Shown: in pieces, positions 27,976-36,876 of the stretch
How positions within the stretch are numbered: the stretch's first letter is position 1
Layout of the letters: each line of letters opens with the position of its first letter
Origin: CAWDLX01 sp046728155
GTDB lineage: Bacteria; Actinomycetota; Actinomycetes; Mycobacteriales; Micromonosporaceae
Assembly: GCA_046728155.1 (NCBI GenBank)
Contig: JBKPDY010000016.1
Coordinates: forward strand, 43,898 to 107,897
Length of the DNA: 64,000 nucleotides
Direction: 5' to 3'
Made by a program: the position numbers and the translations under genes
The notes under the pieces: generated by a model
What the model saw: only the letters and a program-made list of their open reading frames with translations
Database searches by the model: none
Told to the model about the DNA's origin: nothing

Positions 27976-28142
27976 TGCTCGCCTCCGCGCTCGCTCCGCT
28001 GCTGCCACCCCACGAGGTGCCACGTTGTTCGGCTCGCAAGCTCGCCGAAGTCGCTCCGCTTCGCTCCACGTCTCCGCGGGGACCCTGGCACGGGCCTGAC
28101 GGCCTTACGATGCTCACTCGCTGTCGGCTCGGTAAGGGTCAT
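27968..28142 (-). mobile_element. Repeat insertion flanked by an 8-bp direct repeat (nuoI/nuoJ)
   Basis: The 167-bp insert plus the duplicated ATGACCCT resembles a small non-autonomous element with target-site duplication. No transposase or clear terminal inverted repeat is visible. The inner hairpin core seen in short copies is imperfect here. Calling it mobile is an inference from the flanking duplication and the dispersed relatives. Confidence 0.5.
27972..28142 (-). CDS. Repeat-encoded leader mini-ORF between nuoI and nuoJ
   Basis: A 56-codon frame begins MTLTEPTASEHRKA and ends GWQQRSERGGEQ. Its ATG overlaps the nuoI stop and its TGA overlaps the nuoJ start, both as ATGA. The words ATGACCCT at 28142-28135 and at 27975-27968 flank the insert as a direct repeat, so nuoI and nuoJ were probably joined by one ATGA before insertion. 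It is a long-form copy. Confidence 0.58.
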   Translation of the reverse strand: MTLTEPTASEHRKAVRPVPGSPRRRGAKRSDFGELASRTTWHLVGWQQRSERGGEQ

Positions 28143-28726
28143 CTCGATCGCCCTTCCGCTGCCGTGGGACTCGCATCCGACTCGCCGGAGCGTGGTGCGC
28201 GCTCGGCCCCGGCCGATGTGCCCGGGTTCTCCAGGGCGCCCACGTAGTAGTCCTTCTCCGATTCGCCCAGCCACATCGGATGGGGTGGCCGCTGCATCCC
28301 CGGCAGGAGCGGCGCCAGCAGCTGCTCCTTGGTGAAGATGAGATCCTGGCGGGTGTCGCGGGCCAGTTCGTACTCGTTGCTCATCGTCAGCGACCGGGTG
28401 GGGCACGCCTCGATGCACAACCCGCAGAAGATGCAGCGTGCGTAGTTGATCTGGTAGATCGAGGCGTACCGCTCACCGGGGGAGTAGCGGTTGTCCTCGG
28501 TGTTCGTCGCACCCTCGACGTAGATGGCGTCGGCCGGGCACGCCCACGCGCAGAGCTCGCAGCCGATGCACTTCTCCAGCCCGTCCGGGTGCCGGTTGAG
28601 GATGTGCCGGCCGTGGTAGCGCGGCGCCGCGACCGGGTGCTCGAACGGGTACTTCGTCGTGACCACCTTGCGGAAGAGGTGGGCGAAGGTGACCCCGAAC
28701 CCCTTGACCGGGTCCATCACGCCCAT
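28139..28726 (-). CDS. nuoI: NADH-quinone oxidoreductase subunit I
   Basis: A 195 aa ferredoxin-type subunit with two 4Fe-4S motifs, CIGCELCAWACP and CIFCGLCIEACP, which hold clusters N6a and N6b on the path to quinone. The N-terminal helix region GFGVTFAHLFRKVVTTKYP is typical. The ATG is one base after the nuoH stop. Confidence 0.96.
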   Translation of the reverse strand: MGVMDPVKGFGVTFAHLFRKVVTTKYPFEHPVAAPRYHGRHILNRHPDGLEKCIGCELCAWACPADAIYVEGATNTEDNRYSPGERYASIYQINYARCIFCGLCIEACPTRSLTMSNEYELARDTRQDLIFTKEQLLAPLLPGMQRPPHPMWLGESEKDYYVGALENPGTSAGAERAPRSGESDASPTAAEGRSR

Positions 28727-28727
28727 G

Positions 28728-30092
28728 TCACACGTCCTTCTCGGTTGGAGGCTCGATCGCCTCGGCCACGCCGACGTTGGCCGGTTGGCGCTCAGCGACG
28801 CCCCGCTTGGCCCGCGGACTGGGCGGCACCTCCAGGTCCAGCGGAGGCAACGGGAAGCTCCCGGTTGGGCGGGCGGCGATCTGCTGCTTGGCCGTGCGGG
28901 TCGGCTCCGGAGCGGATCCGAACAGGAGCATCAGCACCAACAGGAGGACGAGGAAGAGACCGACGAGGAGCAGCCACCGGCTGTAGCCCTGGCTGACATC
29001 GCCCTTCTGCAGCAGCCGTACGCCGGCGAGCAACATGATCCAGGCCAGGTTGATCGGCAGCAGCACCTTCCAGCCCAGCCGCATGAACTGGTCGTAGCGC
29101 AGACGGGGCAACGTCGCCCGCACCCACACGAAGGCGAAGAGCAGGATGACCACCTTGACGAGGAACCACAGGATGGGCCACCAGCCCTCGTTGGCGCCCG
29201 ACCAGTAGGTGATCGGCCACGGAGCCCGCCAGCCGCCGAGGAACAGCGTCGTGATCGCCGACGACATGGAGACCATGGCGACGTACTCGGAGAGCAGGTA
29301 CAGCAGGAACTTGATCGAGCTGTACTCGGTCATGTACCCGGCGACCAGCTCGGTCTCCGCCTCCGGTAGGTCGAACGGAGCCCGGTTCGTCTCGCCGAAC
29401 GCGGAGACGAAGAAGATCACGAAGCTCGGCAGCAACGCGATCGCGTACCAGCCGGGCAGGCTGATATGCCAGCCACCCAGACTGACCGTACTGCTTCCCG
29501 CCTGGGCGGCGACCACGCCTGATGTGGACATCGTCCCGGCGGTCATGAATACCGCAACGACGGACAGACCCATCGCGACCTCGTACGAGATCATCTGGGC
29601 CGAGGATCGCAGGCCGCCGAGGAGCGGATAGGTCGACCCGGAGGCCCAGCCGCCCAGGACGATCCCGTAGACGCCCATCGACGAGGCGGCCAGGATCACG
29701 AGGACCGCGACCGGCACATCGGTGAGCTGCAGCGGTGTTCGGTGGCCGAAGATGCTGACCATCGGTCCAAAGGGGACGATGGACAACGCGGTGAACGCGG
29801 CGACCGCGGAGACGGCAGGGGCGAAGAAGAACACGACCTTGTCCGCGGCGCGCGGCAGCAGGTCCTCCTTCAGCATGCCCTTGATGCCGTCCGCGAGCGT
29901 CTGCAGCAGCCCGAACGGGCCGACCTGGTTGAGGCCGGGTCGGACGGCCATACGCGCGACGACCCGCCGCTCGAACCATACCCCGAGGAGGATCATGGCC
30001 ATACCGAAGAGGAAGACCACGACCGTCTTGATGAGGATCAACCACCACGGATCATGGCCGAAGTCGGCCAGCGTCGGGTCCGTCGCGAGCAT
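28728..30092 (-). CDS. nuoH: NADH-quinone oxidoreductase subunit H
   Basis: A 454 aa membrane subunit next to the quinone site. ERRVVARMAVRPGLNQVGPFGLLQTLADGIK and AFGETNRAPFDLPEAETELVAGYMTEYS are nearly invariant signatures. The C-terminal tail of about 60 residues is polar and Pro-rich, as in other actinobacterial NuoH. The ATG overlaps the nuoG stop as TGATG. Confidence 0.95.
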   Translation of the reverse strand: MLATDPTLADFGHDPWWLILIKTVVVFLFGMAMILLGVWFERRVVARMAVRPGLNQVGPFGLLQTLADGIKGMLKEDLLPRAADKVVFFFAPAVSAVAAFTALSIVPFGPMVSIFGHRTPLQLTDVPVAVLVILAASSMGVYGIVLGGWASGSTYPLLGGLRSSAQMISYEVAMGLSVVAVFMTAGTMSTSGVVAAQAGSSTVSLGGWHISLPGWYAIALLPSFVIFFVSAFGETNRAPFDLPEAETELVAGYMTEYSSIKFLLYLLSEYVAMVSMSSAITTLFLGGWRAPWPITYWSGANEGWWPILWFLVKVVILLFAFVWVRATLPRLRYDQFMRLGWKVLLPINLAWIMLLAGVRLLQKGDVSQGYSRWLLLVGLFLVLLLVLMLLFGSAPEPTRTAKQQIAARPTGSFPLPPLDLEVPPSPRAKRGVAERQPANVGVAEAIEPPTEKDV

Positions 30093-32539
30093 CACTGCGC
30101 ACCTCCCACACCTCGGGCGGTAACGGTCACGACCGCTCCGGAGGTAACGCCGAGTGTCCGGTTCACCGTGGACCCGGGCGAGTTCGCCGGCAGCCATACC
30201 ACGCCGTCGGGCATGTCGGTCACGACAACGGGCAAAGTAATGGCGCCGCGCTCGGTCCCCACGGTTGCCTCGTCGCCGTCGGCGATGCCCACGGCGGCCG
30301 CGGTCGCCTTCGTCATCCGGGCGATCGCCGGGCGGGCGGTCCCGGTGAGGGCCGGGTCGCCGTCGATCAGGCTCCCAAGGTCGAGCAGCTGATGCCAGGT
30401 CGACAGGACGGCCCTCCCGTCACCCGGCGCCGCCGGTGCCACCGGACTCGCCTTCGGTGGCGCCACCCGTTCGGCCCGGGTCGCCGGCAGCGCACCGAGC
30501 TCACGCCGGATGGCGACGACGTCGCCGCAATCGATCGCGACGCCCATTTCACGCGCGAGCGCGTCGAGCACTCGGGCGTCGGGGACGGCGTCCGTCTCCA
30601 GCACCGTCCCGAACGGACGCAGTCGCCCCTCCCAGTCGAGGAAGGTCCCGGCCTTCTCTACCGCCGGCGCCACCGGGAACACCACGTCAGCCCGCCGGGC
30701 CACCGAGGTGTTGCGGATCTCGAGCGACACCAGGAAGTCCACTGTGTCCAGTGCCTGCTCGGCCAGCGCCGGGTCGGAGAGGTCGCCCGGATCGACCCCG
30801 GCCACGATGAGCGCACCGATCTTGCCGCCGGCGGCCGCCGCGACAATCCCGTCGCCGTCACGTCCGACCGAGCCGGAAATCGTGCCGGTCTTGAGGTTCC
30901 AGGCGTCGCCCAGTTCCGCCCGGGCCGCCGCGTCGATGACGGGGCGGCCGCCGGGCAGGAGATTCGGCAGGCAGCCGGCATCGACGGCGCCCCGCTCGCC
31001 GGCCCGCCGCGGCACCCAGGCGAGCTTGGCCCCGGTCTCGGCGGCGAGCGTGACCGCCGCCGACAGTCCACCCTGGACAGTGGCCAGACGTTCCCCGACG
31101 AACAGGATGGCGCCGGGCCGGGACAGTTCGTCCCGAAGCTGCGTCGAGGTCGCGAGCACCGTCGCCTCATCGCCGGGCGTGGTCGAGATGAGGTTGGCCT
31201 TCAACTTGGCGAAGCCCGGTGCCGCGAACGGGGCCACCGCGTGCACCACGAGGCGGCGCGCCGTCGCTTTGCGCAGCCGCAGGAACAGGATCGGGCACTC
31301 CTCCTCCGGCTCCAGCCCGACCAGGACGACGGCCGGCGCACTGTCCACATCGGTGTAGGTCACGTCGGTCGCGCCGGCCACGGTCGAGGCGAGGAACTGC
31401 GCCTCCTCCATCGAGTGCGGTCGGGCGCGGAAGTCGATGTCGTTGCTGTGCAGGGCGGCCCGGGTGAACTTCGAGTAGGCGTACGCGTCCTCGACGGTGA
31501 GCCGGCCGCCGGTGAGCACGCCCACGCCGTACGCGCCGTCGCGCGCGCGCAGCAGCCCCTGGGCCGCCACGGACAACGCCTCCGGCCAGCTCGCCGCGCG
31601 CAGTTCTCCGGTCCTGGGGTCCCGGACCATCGGCGTGGTGAGCCGGTCGAAAGCCGTGGCGTACTGGAACGCCCACCGGCCCTTGTCGCAGTTCCACTCC
31701 TCGTTGACGTTCGGGTCGTCGCCGGCCAGCCGGCGCATCACCTTGCCACGCCGGTGATCCGTGCGCTGGGCACACCCGGCCGAGCAGTGCTCGCAGACGC
31801 TCGGCGTGGAGACCAGGTCGAACGGGCGGGCCCGGAACCGGTACTGCACGCCGGTCAGCGCACCGACCGGGCAGATTTGCACCGTGTTGCCGGAGAAGTA
31901 GGAGTTGAACGGAAACTCTGGGTCGACGCCGATCTGCTCGTCCGCCGAGCGCTCCATCAGGTCGATGAACTTGTCGCCGGCGATCTCCTCGGTGAACCTG
32001 GTGCAGCGCTGGCAGAGCACGCACCGCTCCCGGTCGAGCAGGACCTGGCTGGAAATGTTGATCGGCTTGATGTACTCGCGCTTGGGCTCGTGGAAGCGGG
32101 AGTCCGCCCGCCCGCTCGACATCGCCTGGTTCTGCAGTGGACACTCGCCGCCCTTGTCGCACATGGGGCAGTCGAGCGGATGGTTGATCAGCAGCAGCTC
32201 CATGATGCCCTCCTGCGCCTTCCTGGCGACCGGAGAGGTGAGCTGGGTCTTGACCACCATCCCGTCGGCGACGGTCTGGGTACAGGAGGTCACCGGTTTG
32301 CGTTGGCCCTCCACCTCGACCAGGCACTGGCGGCAGGCGCCGGCCGGCTCGAGCAGCGGATGGTCGCAGAAACGCGGGATTTCGATGCCGATCGACTCGG
32401 CGACCCGGATGAGCAGCGCGCCCTTGGGCGCGCTCACCTCGATGCCGTCGATGGTCACAGTGACAGCGTCGGCGCTGCTTGCGAGCCGACCATGGGGCCC
32501 ATCGGTGGGTGGAGTGGTCTTGACGACCTCGTGCGTCAT
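30092..32539 (-). CDS. nuoG: NADH-quinone oxidoreductase subunit G
   Basis: An 815 aa iron-sulphur subunit. The N-terminal 2Fe-2S domain has CDHPLLEPAGACRQC, followed by the His/Cys cluster segment CPMCDKGGECPLQ and the 4Fe-4S segment CVLCQRCTRFTEEIAG. A molybdopterin-oxidoreductase-like domain starts CEHCSAGC and ends with a beta-rich C-terminal domain. It forms the upper peripheral arm of complex I. The ATG overlaps the nuoF stop as TGATG. Confidence 0.95.
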   Translation of the reverse strand: MTHEVVKTTPPTDGPHGRLASSADAVTVTIDGIEVSAPKGALLIRVAESIGIEIPRFCDHPLLEPAGACRQCLVEVEGQRKPVTSCTQTVADGMVVKTQLTSPVARKAQEGIMELLLINHPLDCPMCDKGGECPLQNQAMSSGRADSRFHEPKREYIKPINISSQVLLDRERCVLCQRCTRFTEEIAGDKFIDLMERSADEQIGVDPEFPFNSYFSGNTVQICPVGALTGVQYRFRARPFDLVSTPSVCEHCSAGCAQRTDHRRGKVMRRLAGDDPNVNEEWNCDKGRWAFQYATAFDRLTTPMVRDPRTGELRAASWPEALSVAAQGLLRARDGAYGVGVLTGGRLTVEDAYAYSKFTRAALHSNDIDFRARPHSMEEAQFLASTVAGATDVTYTDVDSAPAVVLVGLEPEEECPILFLRLRKATARRLVVHAVAPFAAPGFAKLKANLISTTPGDEATVLATSTQLRDELSRPGAILFVGERLATVQGGLSAAVTLAAETGAKLAWVPRRAGERGAVDAGCLPNLLPGGRPVIDAAARAELGDAWNLKTGTISGSVGRDGDGIVAAAAGGKIGALIVAGVDPGDLSDPALAEQALDTVDFLVSLEIRNTSVARRADVVFPVAPAVEKAGTFLDWEGRLRPFGTVLETDAVPDARVLDALAREMGVAIDCGDVVAIRRELGALPATRAERVAPPKASPVAPAAPGDGRAVLSTWHQLLDLGSLIDGDPALTGTARPAIARMTKATAAAVGIADGDEATVGTERGAITLPVVVTDMPDGVVWLPANSPGSTVNRTLGVTSGAVVTVTARGVGGAQ

Positions 32540-33936
32540 CAGTGCGCTCCCGCCAACTGCCTGCTGGATAGTTTGGGGGGCACGCGGCCCTCGATGTAGT
32601 CCAGGTAGTCCTGCTTGAAGTAGGCCAACGACGAGGTCACCGGGCTGGTGGCGCCGTCGCCCAGGGCGCAGAACGACCGGCCGAGGATGTTGTCACACGT
32701 GTCGAGCAGCGTGTCGAGGTCCTCATGGGTTCCCTCACCGGAGAGAATCCGCCGGTAGGTACGCACCATCCAGTAGTTGCCTTCCCGGCACGGCGTGCAC
32801 TTGCCGCACGACTCGTGCTCGTAGAACTCCAGCCATCGGTACGTGGCGTAGACCGGGCAGTCGCTGTCGGAGAAGATCTGGGTCGCGGTAGTGCCCAGCA
32901 TCGATCCGACCGCGGCCACGCTTTCGAAGTCCAACGGCACATCCATGTGGTCAGCGGTGAGCAGCGGGGTGGAGGATCCGCCCGGCGTCCAGAACCTCAG
33001 CTCGTGCCCGGGCAGCATGCCGCCGGCGAGCTCGATCAGCTCGCGTAGCGTGATCCCCATCGTGCACTCGTACTGGCCCGGGTTGGCGATCCGGCCCGAG
33101 AGCGAGTAGATCATCGGTCCGGACGACTTCTCCGTACCCATCGAACGCCACCAGTCGGATCCGCCCAGCACGATGTGAGGCACGCTCGCGATCGTGCCGA
33201 CGTTGTTCACCACCGTCGGACAGGCGTAAAGGCCGTGGGTGGCAGGGAAAGGGGGGCGGAGTCTCGGCTGGCCGCGCAGCCCTTCCAGCGAGTCGAGCAG
33301 CGCCGTCTCCTCACCGCAGATGTAAGCTCCAGCTCCACTGTGGACGTAAATGTCGAGGTCAAAGCCCGAGCCGAGGATGTCTGTACCCAGGTAGCCGGCG
33401 TCGTAGGCCTGGGCCACGGCGTGCCGCAGCCGGCGGGCGGCGTTGACCGCTTCGCCGCGGATGTAGATGTAGGCCCGGTGGGAGCGGATCGCGTAGCACG
33501 CGATGATGGCACCCTCCACAAGGGAGTGCGGGTCGTGCGTCATCAGCGGGAGATCCTTGCAGGTCCCCGGCTCCCCCTCGTCGGCATTGACCACCAGGTA
33601 ATGCGGCTTGCCGTCGTTCTGCGGGATGAAGCCCCACTTCATGCCGGTCGGGAAGCCGGCGCCACCGCGGCCACGCAGCCCGGAGTCCTTGATGAGCTGG
33701 ATCAGGTCGTCGGGATGTGCCTGCAGCGCCTTACGCAGAGCCTGGTACCCGTCGAGCCGCTCATAGGTATCCCGTTGCCACGCGTCCGTAACCCCCCAGC
33801 GCTTCGTGAGCACCGGTGTCAGTTTGGCGAGCACCGCTTTCGAGGGCGTGGCTCCATTGCCCTGCTCGCCTCCGCGCTCGCTCCGCTCCTTGGGCCTGGC
33901 GGCCCTGCGATGCTCACTCGCTGTCGGCTCGCTCAT
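32539..33936 (-). CDS. nuoF: NADH-quinone oxidoreductase subunit F, N-terminus supplied by the repeat
   Basis: A 465 aa NADH-binding subunit. LRGRGGAGFPTGMKWGF binds NADH, NADEGEPGTCKDLPLM binds FMN, YICGEETALLDSLEG follows, and HESCGKCTPCREG holds cluster N3. The first 25 residues (MSEPTASEHRRA ... RSERGGEQ) are encoded by the dispersed repeat and are read in frame into NuoF. The ATG overlaps the nuoE stop as ATGA. The family normally starts close to LAKLTPVLTKRW, so the native start may have been lost; a GTG before LAKL is an alternative start with a poor ribosome-binding site. Confidence 0.93.
   Translation of the reverse strand: MSEPTASEHRRAARPKERSERGGEQGNGATPSKAVLAKLTPVLTKRWGVTDAWQRDTYERLDGYQALRKALQAHPDDLIQLIKDSGLRGRGGAGFPTGMKWGFIPQNDGKPHYLVVNADEGEPGTCKDLPLMTHDPHSLVEGAIIACYAIRSHRAYIYIRGEAVNAARRLRHAVAQAYDAGYLGTDILGSGFDLDIYVHSGAGAYICGEETALLDSLEGLRGQPRLRPPFPATHGLYACPTVVNNVGTIASVPHIVLGGSDWWRSMGTEKSSGPMIYSLSGRIANPGQYECTMGITLRELIELAGGMLPGHELRFWTPGGSSTPLLTADHMDVPLDFESVAAVGSMLGTTATQIFSDSDCPVYATYRWLEFYEHESCGKCTPCREGNYWMVRTYRRILSGEGTHEDLDTLLDTCDNILGRSFCALGDGATSPVTSSLAYFKQDYLDYIEGRVPPKLSSRQLAGAH
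33862..33936 (-). repeat. Short repeat copy fused in frame to nuoF
   Basis: A 75-bp short-form copy with the inner hairpin GGGCC-GCCA-GGCCC. Unlike other copies it does not end in a stop but continues in frame into nuoF. The nuoE stop overlaps its ATG. Confidence 0.85.
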
Positions 33937-34688
33937 TTCTTCTCCTTGGGCTTCGGCTTCACGATCGGAGTGGCCGGATCGAAGTCGGGAGCCGCCACAC
34001 CCGCCTCCTCGGCCAGCCTCACGCCCCGCAGGGTCGCGTCGCCGACCTGGCCGTCGGCCACCGCATCCGATCGCGGGTCGGCGAAGCCGGCCAGTTGCAA
34101 CGAGATCTCCCTCAACGTGCACAGCCGTGCCCCACGGGTGGGCTCCGGTCGATCGCCGGCCTGCAACCGCGTCACGATCCCCAACGCGCCCTCGACATCC
34201 ACCTGGTCGAAGAACTCATAGTTGACGGTCATCACCGGCCCGAAGTCGCACGCGGCTAGGCACTCGGCGTGCTCAATCGTGATGCTCCCATCGGCGGTCG
34301 TCTCGTTGTGCCCGACACTCAGGTACTCGGAGAGCATCTCGAAGATCCGGCGACCGCCCAGCACATCGCACATCGTGTTCGTGCAGACGCTGATCAGCCA
34401 GTCCCCGGCCGGCCGGCGCTTGTACATCGTGTAGAACGTCGCCACCGCGCCAACCTCGGCCCGGGTCAGGCCGAGCGTACGGGCGCAGTAACCGATCCCG
34501 CCGGGCGAGACGTACCCCTCCTCAGCCTGTACCAGGTGCAGCAACGGCAGCAGCGCCGAGCGCGAACGGTCTGCCGGGTAGCGGGCGATGATCTCCCGCG
34601 CCTTGGCGTGAACGTCTCCGGAGAACTCCGTCACCGGGCCCACGTCCGACGGCGGTCGACGCGGGAATCCGATCAAGGTCTCTGACAT
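33933..34688 (-). CDS. nuoE: NADH-quinone oxidoreductase subunit E
   Basis: A 251 aa thioredoxin-fold 2Fe-2S subunit. The cluster ligands are in CTNTMCDVLGG and ECLAACDFGP, and the N-terminal helical part has LLPLLHLVQAEEGYVSPGGI. The C-terminal 60 residues are a Lys/Pro/Asp-rich extension ending KPKPKEKK, somewhat longer than the core family. The gene abuts nuoD with no gap. Confidence 0.94.
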   Translation of the reverse strand: MSETLIGFPRRPPSDVGPVTEFSGDVHAKAREIIARYPADRSRSALLPLLHLVQAEEGYVSPGGIGYCARTLGLTRAEVGAVATFYTMYKRRPAGDWLISVCTNTMCDVLGGRRIFEMLSEYLSVGHNETTADGSITIEHAECLAACDFGPVMTVNYEFFDQVDVEGALGIVTRLQAGDRPEPTRGARLCTLREISLQLAGFADPRSDAVADGQVGDATLRGVRLAEEAGVAAPDFDPATPIVKPKPKEKK

Positions 34689-36005
34689 CTAGCGATCACA
34701 CCCACCCATGACCGGGTCCAGCGAAGCGCCGCCGGCGATGACGTCTGCGATCAGGCCGCCCTCGGCCATCGCCGGGATCGCCTGCAGGTTCACGAAACTC
34801 GGCTCCCGGAAATGCACGCGGTACGGACGCGTTCCGCCGTCGGAGACCACGTGCGCGCCGAGTTCTCCGCGCGGACCCTCGATGGCCTGGTACACCTGGC
34901 CCGGCGGGACGCGGAACCCCTCGGTCACCAGCTTGAAGTGGTGGATCAGCGACTCCATCGACTGGCCCATGATTCTCGCGACGTGTTCGAGCGAGTTGCC
35001 CAGTCCGTCAACGCCGATGGCGAGCTGCGCCGGCCAGGCGATCTTCTTGTCGGCCACCATCACCGGCCCGGGCTGCAGCCGGCCGAGGCACTGTTCGATG
35101 ATCTTCAGTGACTCGCGCATTTCGGCAACCCGGACCTGATAGCGCGCCCACACGTCGGCGGACTCGCCGGTCGGCACATCGAACTCGTATGTCTCGTACC
35201 CGCAGTACGGCATCTGCTTGCGCAGGTCCCAGCCGAGCCCGGACGAACGTAGCACCGGCCCGGTGACCCCGAGGGACAGGCAGCCGGTGGTGTCCAGCAC
35301 CGCGACGCCCTGGGTGCGCTCGATCCAGATCGGCTGGCCACTCAGCAGCGCCTCGTACTCCCTGAGCTTCTTGGGCATGAGTACCAGAAAGTCGCGGATC
35401 TTCCTGACCGCCTCCGGCGTGACGTCCTGGGCGACCCCGCCCGGACGGACGTAGCCCATGTTCATCCGCAGACCGGTCACCATCTCGAAGATCTCGAGGA
35501 TGTACTCCCGCTCCCGGAAGCCGTACAGCATCATCGAGATCGCGCCGAGCTCGAGACCGGTGGTGCCGAGCCAGACGAGGTGTGACGCGATCCGGTTGAG
35601 CTCCATCATGAGCACCCGGATCACGGTCGCCCGCTCGGGGATCTGATCGGTGATGCCGAGCAGCTTCTCCACCGCCATGCTGTAGACGGTCTCGTTGAAC
35701 AGCGGCGCGAGGTAGTCCATCCGCGTCACGAACGTCGAGCCCTGCACCCACGTGCGGTACTCGATGTTCTTCTCGATGCCGGTGTGCAGGTACCCGACGA
35801 CCAGCCGACAGTCGGTGACCGTCTCCCCCTCCAGCTCCAGGACGAACCGGAGCACGCCGTGCGTCGACGGGTGCTGCGGACCCATGTTGACGACGATCCG
35901 GTCCTCCTGCAGCGGGTCGATCCCGCCGACCACCGTGTCCCAGTCACCGCCGGTGACGGTGAAGACCTTGCCCTCGGCGGTTTCGCGTTCGGTCGCATAC
36001 GTCAC
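34689..36005 (-). CDS. nuoD: NADH-quinone oxidoreductase subunit D
   Basis: A 438 aa subunit lining the quinone pocket. MGPQHPSTHGVLRFVLELEGE, GYLHTGIEKNIEYRTW, MSRVDYLAP-like TRMDYLAPLFNE and PRGELGAHVVSDGGTRPYRV are diagnostic; the C-terminus ends DPVMGGCDR. The GTG at 36005 follows directly on the stop of a repeat mini-ORF. A longer frame to 36065 reads through repeat sequence. Confidence 0.94.
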   Translation of the reverse strand: MTYATERETAEGKVFTVTGGDWDTVVGGIDPLQEDRIVVNMGPQHPSTHGVLRFVLELEGETVTDCRLVVGYLHTGIEKNIEYRTWVQGSTFVTRMDYLAPLFNETVYSMAVEKLLGITDQIPERATVIRVLMMELNRIASHLVWLGTTGLELGAISMMLYGFREREYILEIFEMVTGLRMNMGYVRPGGVAQDVTPEAVRKIRDFLVLMPKKLREYEALLSGQPIWIERTQGVAVLDTTGCLSLGVTGPVLRSSGLGWDLRKQMPYCGYETYEFDVPTGESADVWARYQVRVAEMRESLKIIEQCLGRLQPGPVMVADKKIAWPAQLAIGVDGLGNSLEHVARIMGQSMESLIHHFKLVTEGFRVPPGQVYQAIEGPRGELGAHVVSDGGTRPYRVHFREPSFVNLQAIPAMAEGGLIADVIAGGASLDPVMGGCDR

Positions 36006-36154
36006 TACTGAGCCGCCTTTTCGTTCGCGACTGATCCCGATTGCTCGCGACTGCGGGGCTCGCAAGCTCGCTCCTCGCGCTCGCGGCTAGGGCTCGCCGG
36101 TGCACCCTTGGTCGGCGCCGTTACGGCCCGTTGGAGCTCACTCCTCGCGCTCAC
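36005..36154 (-). CDS. Repeat-encoded leader mini-ORF between nuoC and nuoD (second family)
   Basis: A 49-codon frame begins VSARSELQRAVTAPT and ends SVANEKAAQ. Its GTG overlaps the nuoC stop (GTGA) and its TAG shares one base with the nuoD GTG. The segment RACEPRSREQ matches RACELRSREL of the frame before nuoC, so both belong to a second related repeat family, rich in GAGCGCGAGGAG. Coupling from nuoC to nuoD is inferred. Confidence 0.5.
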   Translation of the reverse strand: MSARSELQRAVTAPTKGAPASPSREREERACEPRSREQSGSVANEKAAQ

Positions 36155-36876
36155 TGGTAGGACCGCCTTCTGTCCGGCGGCGGGATCTCCGCACCCTTGT
36201 ACTCCACCGGTACGCCACCGAGCGGATAGTCCTTCCGCTGCGGGAAGCCCTCCCAGTCGTCCGGCATGAGGATGCGGGTCAGGTTCGGATGACCGTCGAA
36301 GACCACGCCGAACATGTCGTAGGTCTCCCGCTCCTGCCAGTCGGCCGTGGGGTAGACACCAGTGACGCTGGGCACGCGCGGGTCCTCCACCGTCACCGCC
36401 ACCTCCAGCCGTACCTGGCGCCGGTAGGTCATCGACGTCAGCTGGTACGCCACGTGGAGCCGTCGCTCCTCGGCGCCGAGATAGTCCACTCCGGACACTG
36501 ACGAGCAGAGCTCGAACCGGAGCGCGTCGTCGTCGCGCATGGTCCGGCATACGTCGAGGATCCGATCCGGTCTGATGTGAAGGGTCAGCTCGTTGCGGTC
36601 GACGACGATCCGCTCGATCGCATCGTCCAGGCCGGGAAACGCCTCCTCCAGCGAGTCGTACACGTCGTCGAAGTAGCCGCCGTACGGGCGCGGCGTGCTG
36701 ACCAGTGCGGGCCGGCGGCGGACGAGTCCGCCGAAGCCGGAGGTGTCGCCGGTGCCGCTGCCGCCGAACATGCCGCGACCGGCGGGACTCGACGGCGGCA
36801 GCTCAGCCGGCGCCCCCGACGTGGCGCCGGCCGGGGTGACGGGTATCGGAACGCCCTTCGCCGGATCGTCTACCAT
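36151..36876 (-). CDS. nuoC: NADH-quinone oxidoreductase subunit C
   Basis: A 241 aa subunit of the 30-kDa family with LELCSSVSGVDYL-like FELCSSVSGVDYLG, RVPSVTGVYPTADWQERETYDMFGVVFDGHPNLTRILMPDDWEGFPQRKDYPLGG. The N-terminal 60 residues are a Gly/Pro-rich extension. The ATG at 36876 has TGAGGCAG upstream. A GTG at 36972, beside the nuoB stop, would add 32 residues encoded by a repeat; which one is used cannot be told from the sequence. Confidence 0.93.
   Translation of the reverse strand: MVDDPAKGVPIPVTPAGATSGAPAELPPSSPAGRGMFGGSGTGDTSGFGGLVRRRPALVSTPRPYGGYFDDVYDSLEEAFPGLDDAIERIVVDRNELTLHIRPDRILDVCRTMRDDDALRFELCSSVSGVDYLGAEERRLHVAYQLTSMTYRRQVRLEVAVTVEDPRVPSVTGVYPTADWQERETYDMFGVVFDGHPNLTRILMPDDWEGFPQRKDYPLGGVPVEYKGAEIPPPDRRRSYQ

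Noticed and set aside
30392..32599. 735-codon plus-strand open frame antisense to nuoG
   Set aside because: It has no recognisable domain, lacks codon-position GC bias on that strand, and covers a certain nuoG.
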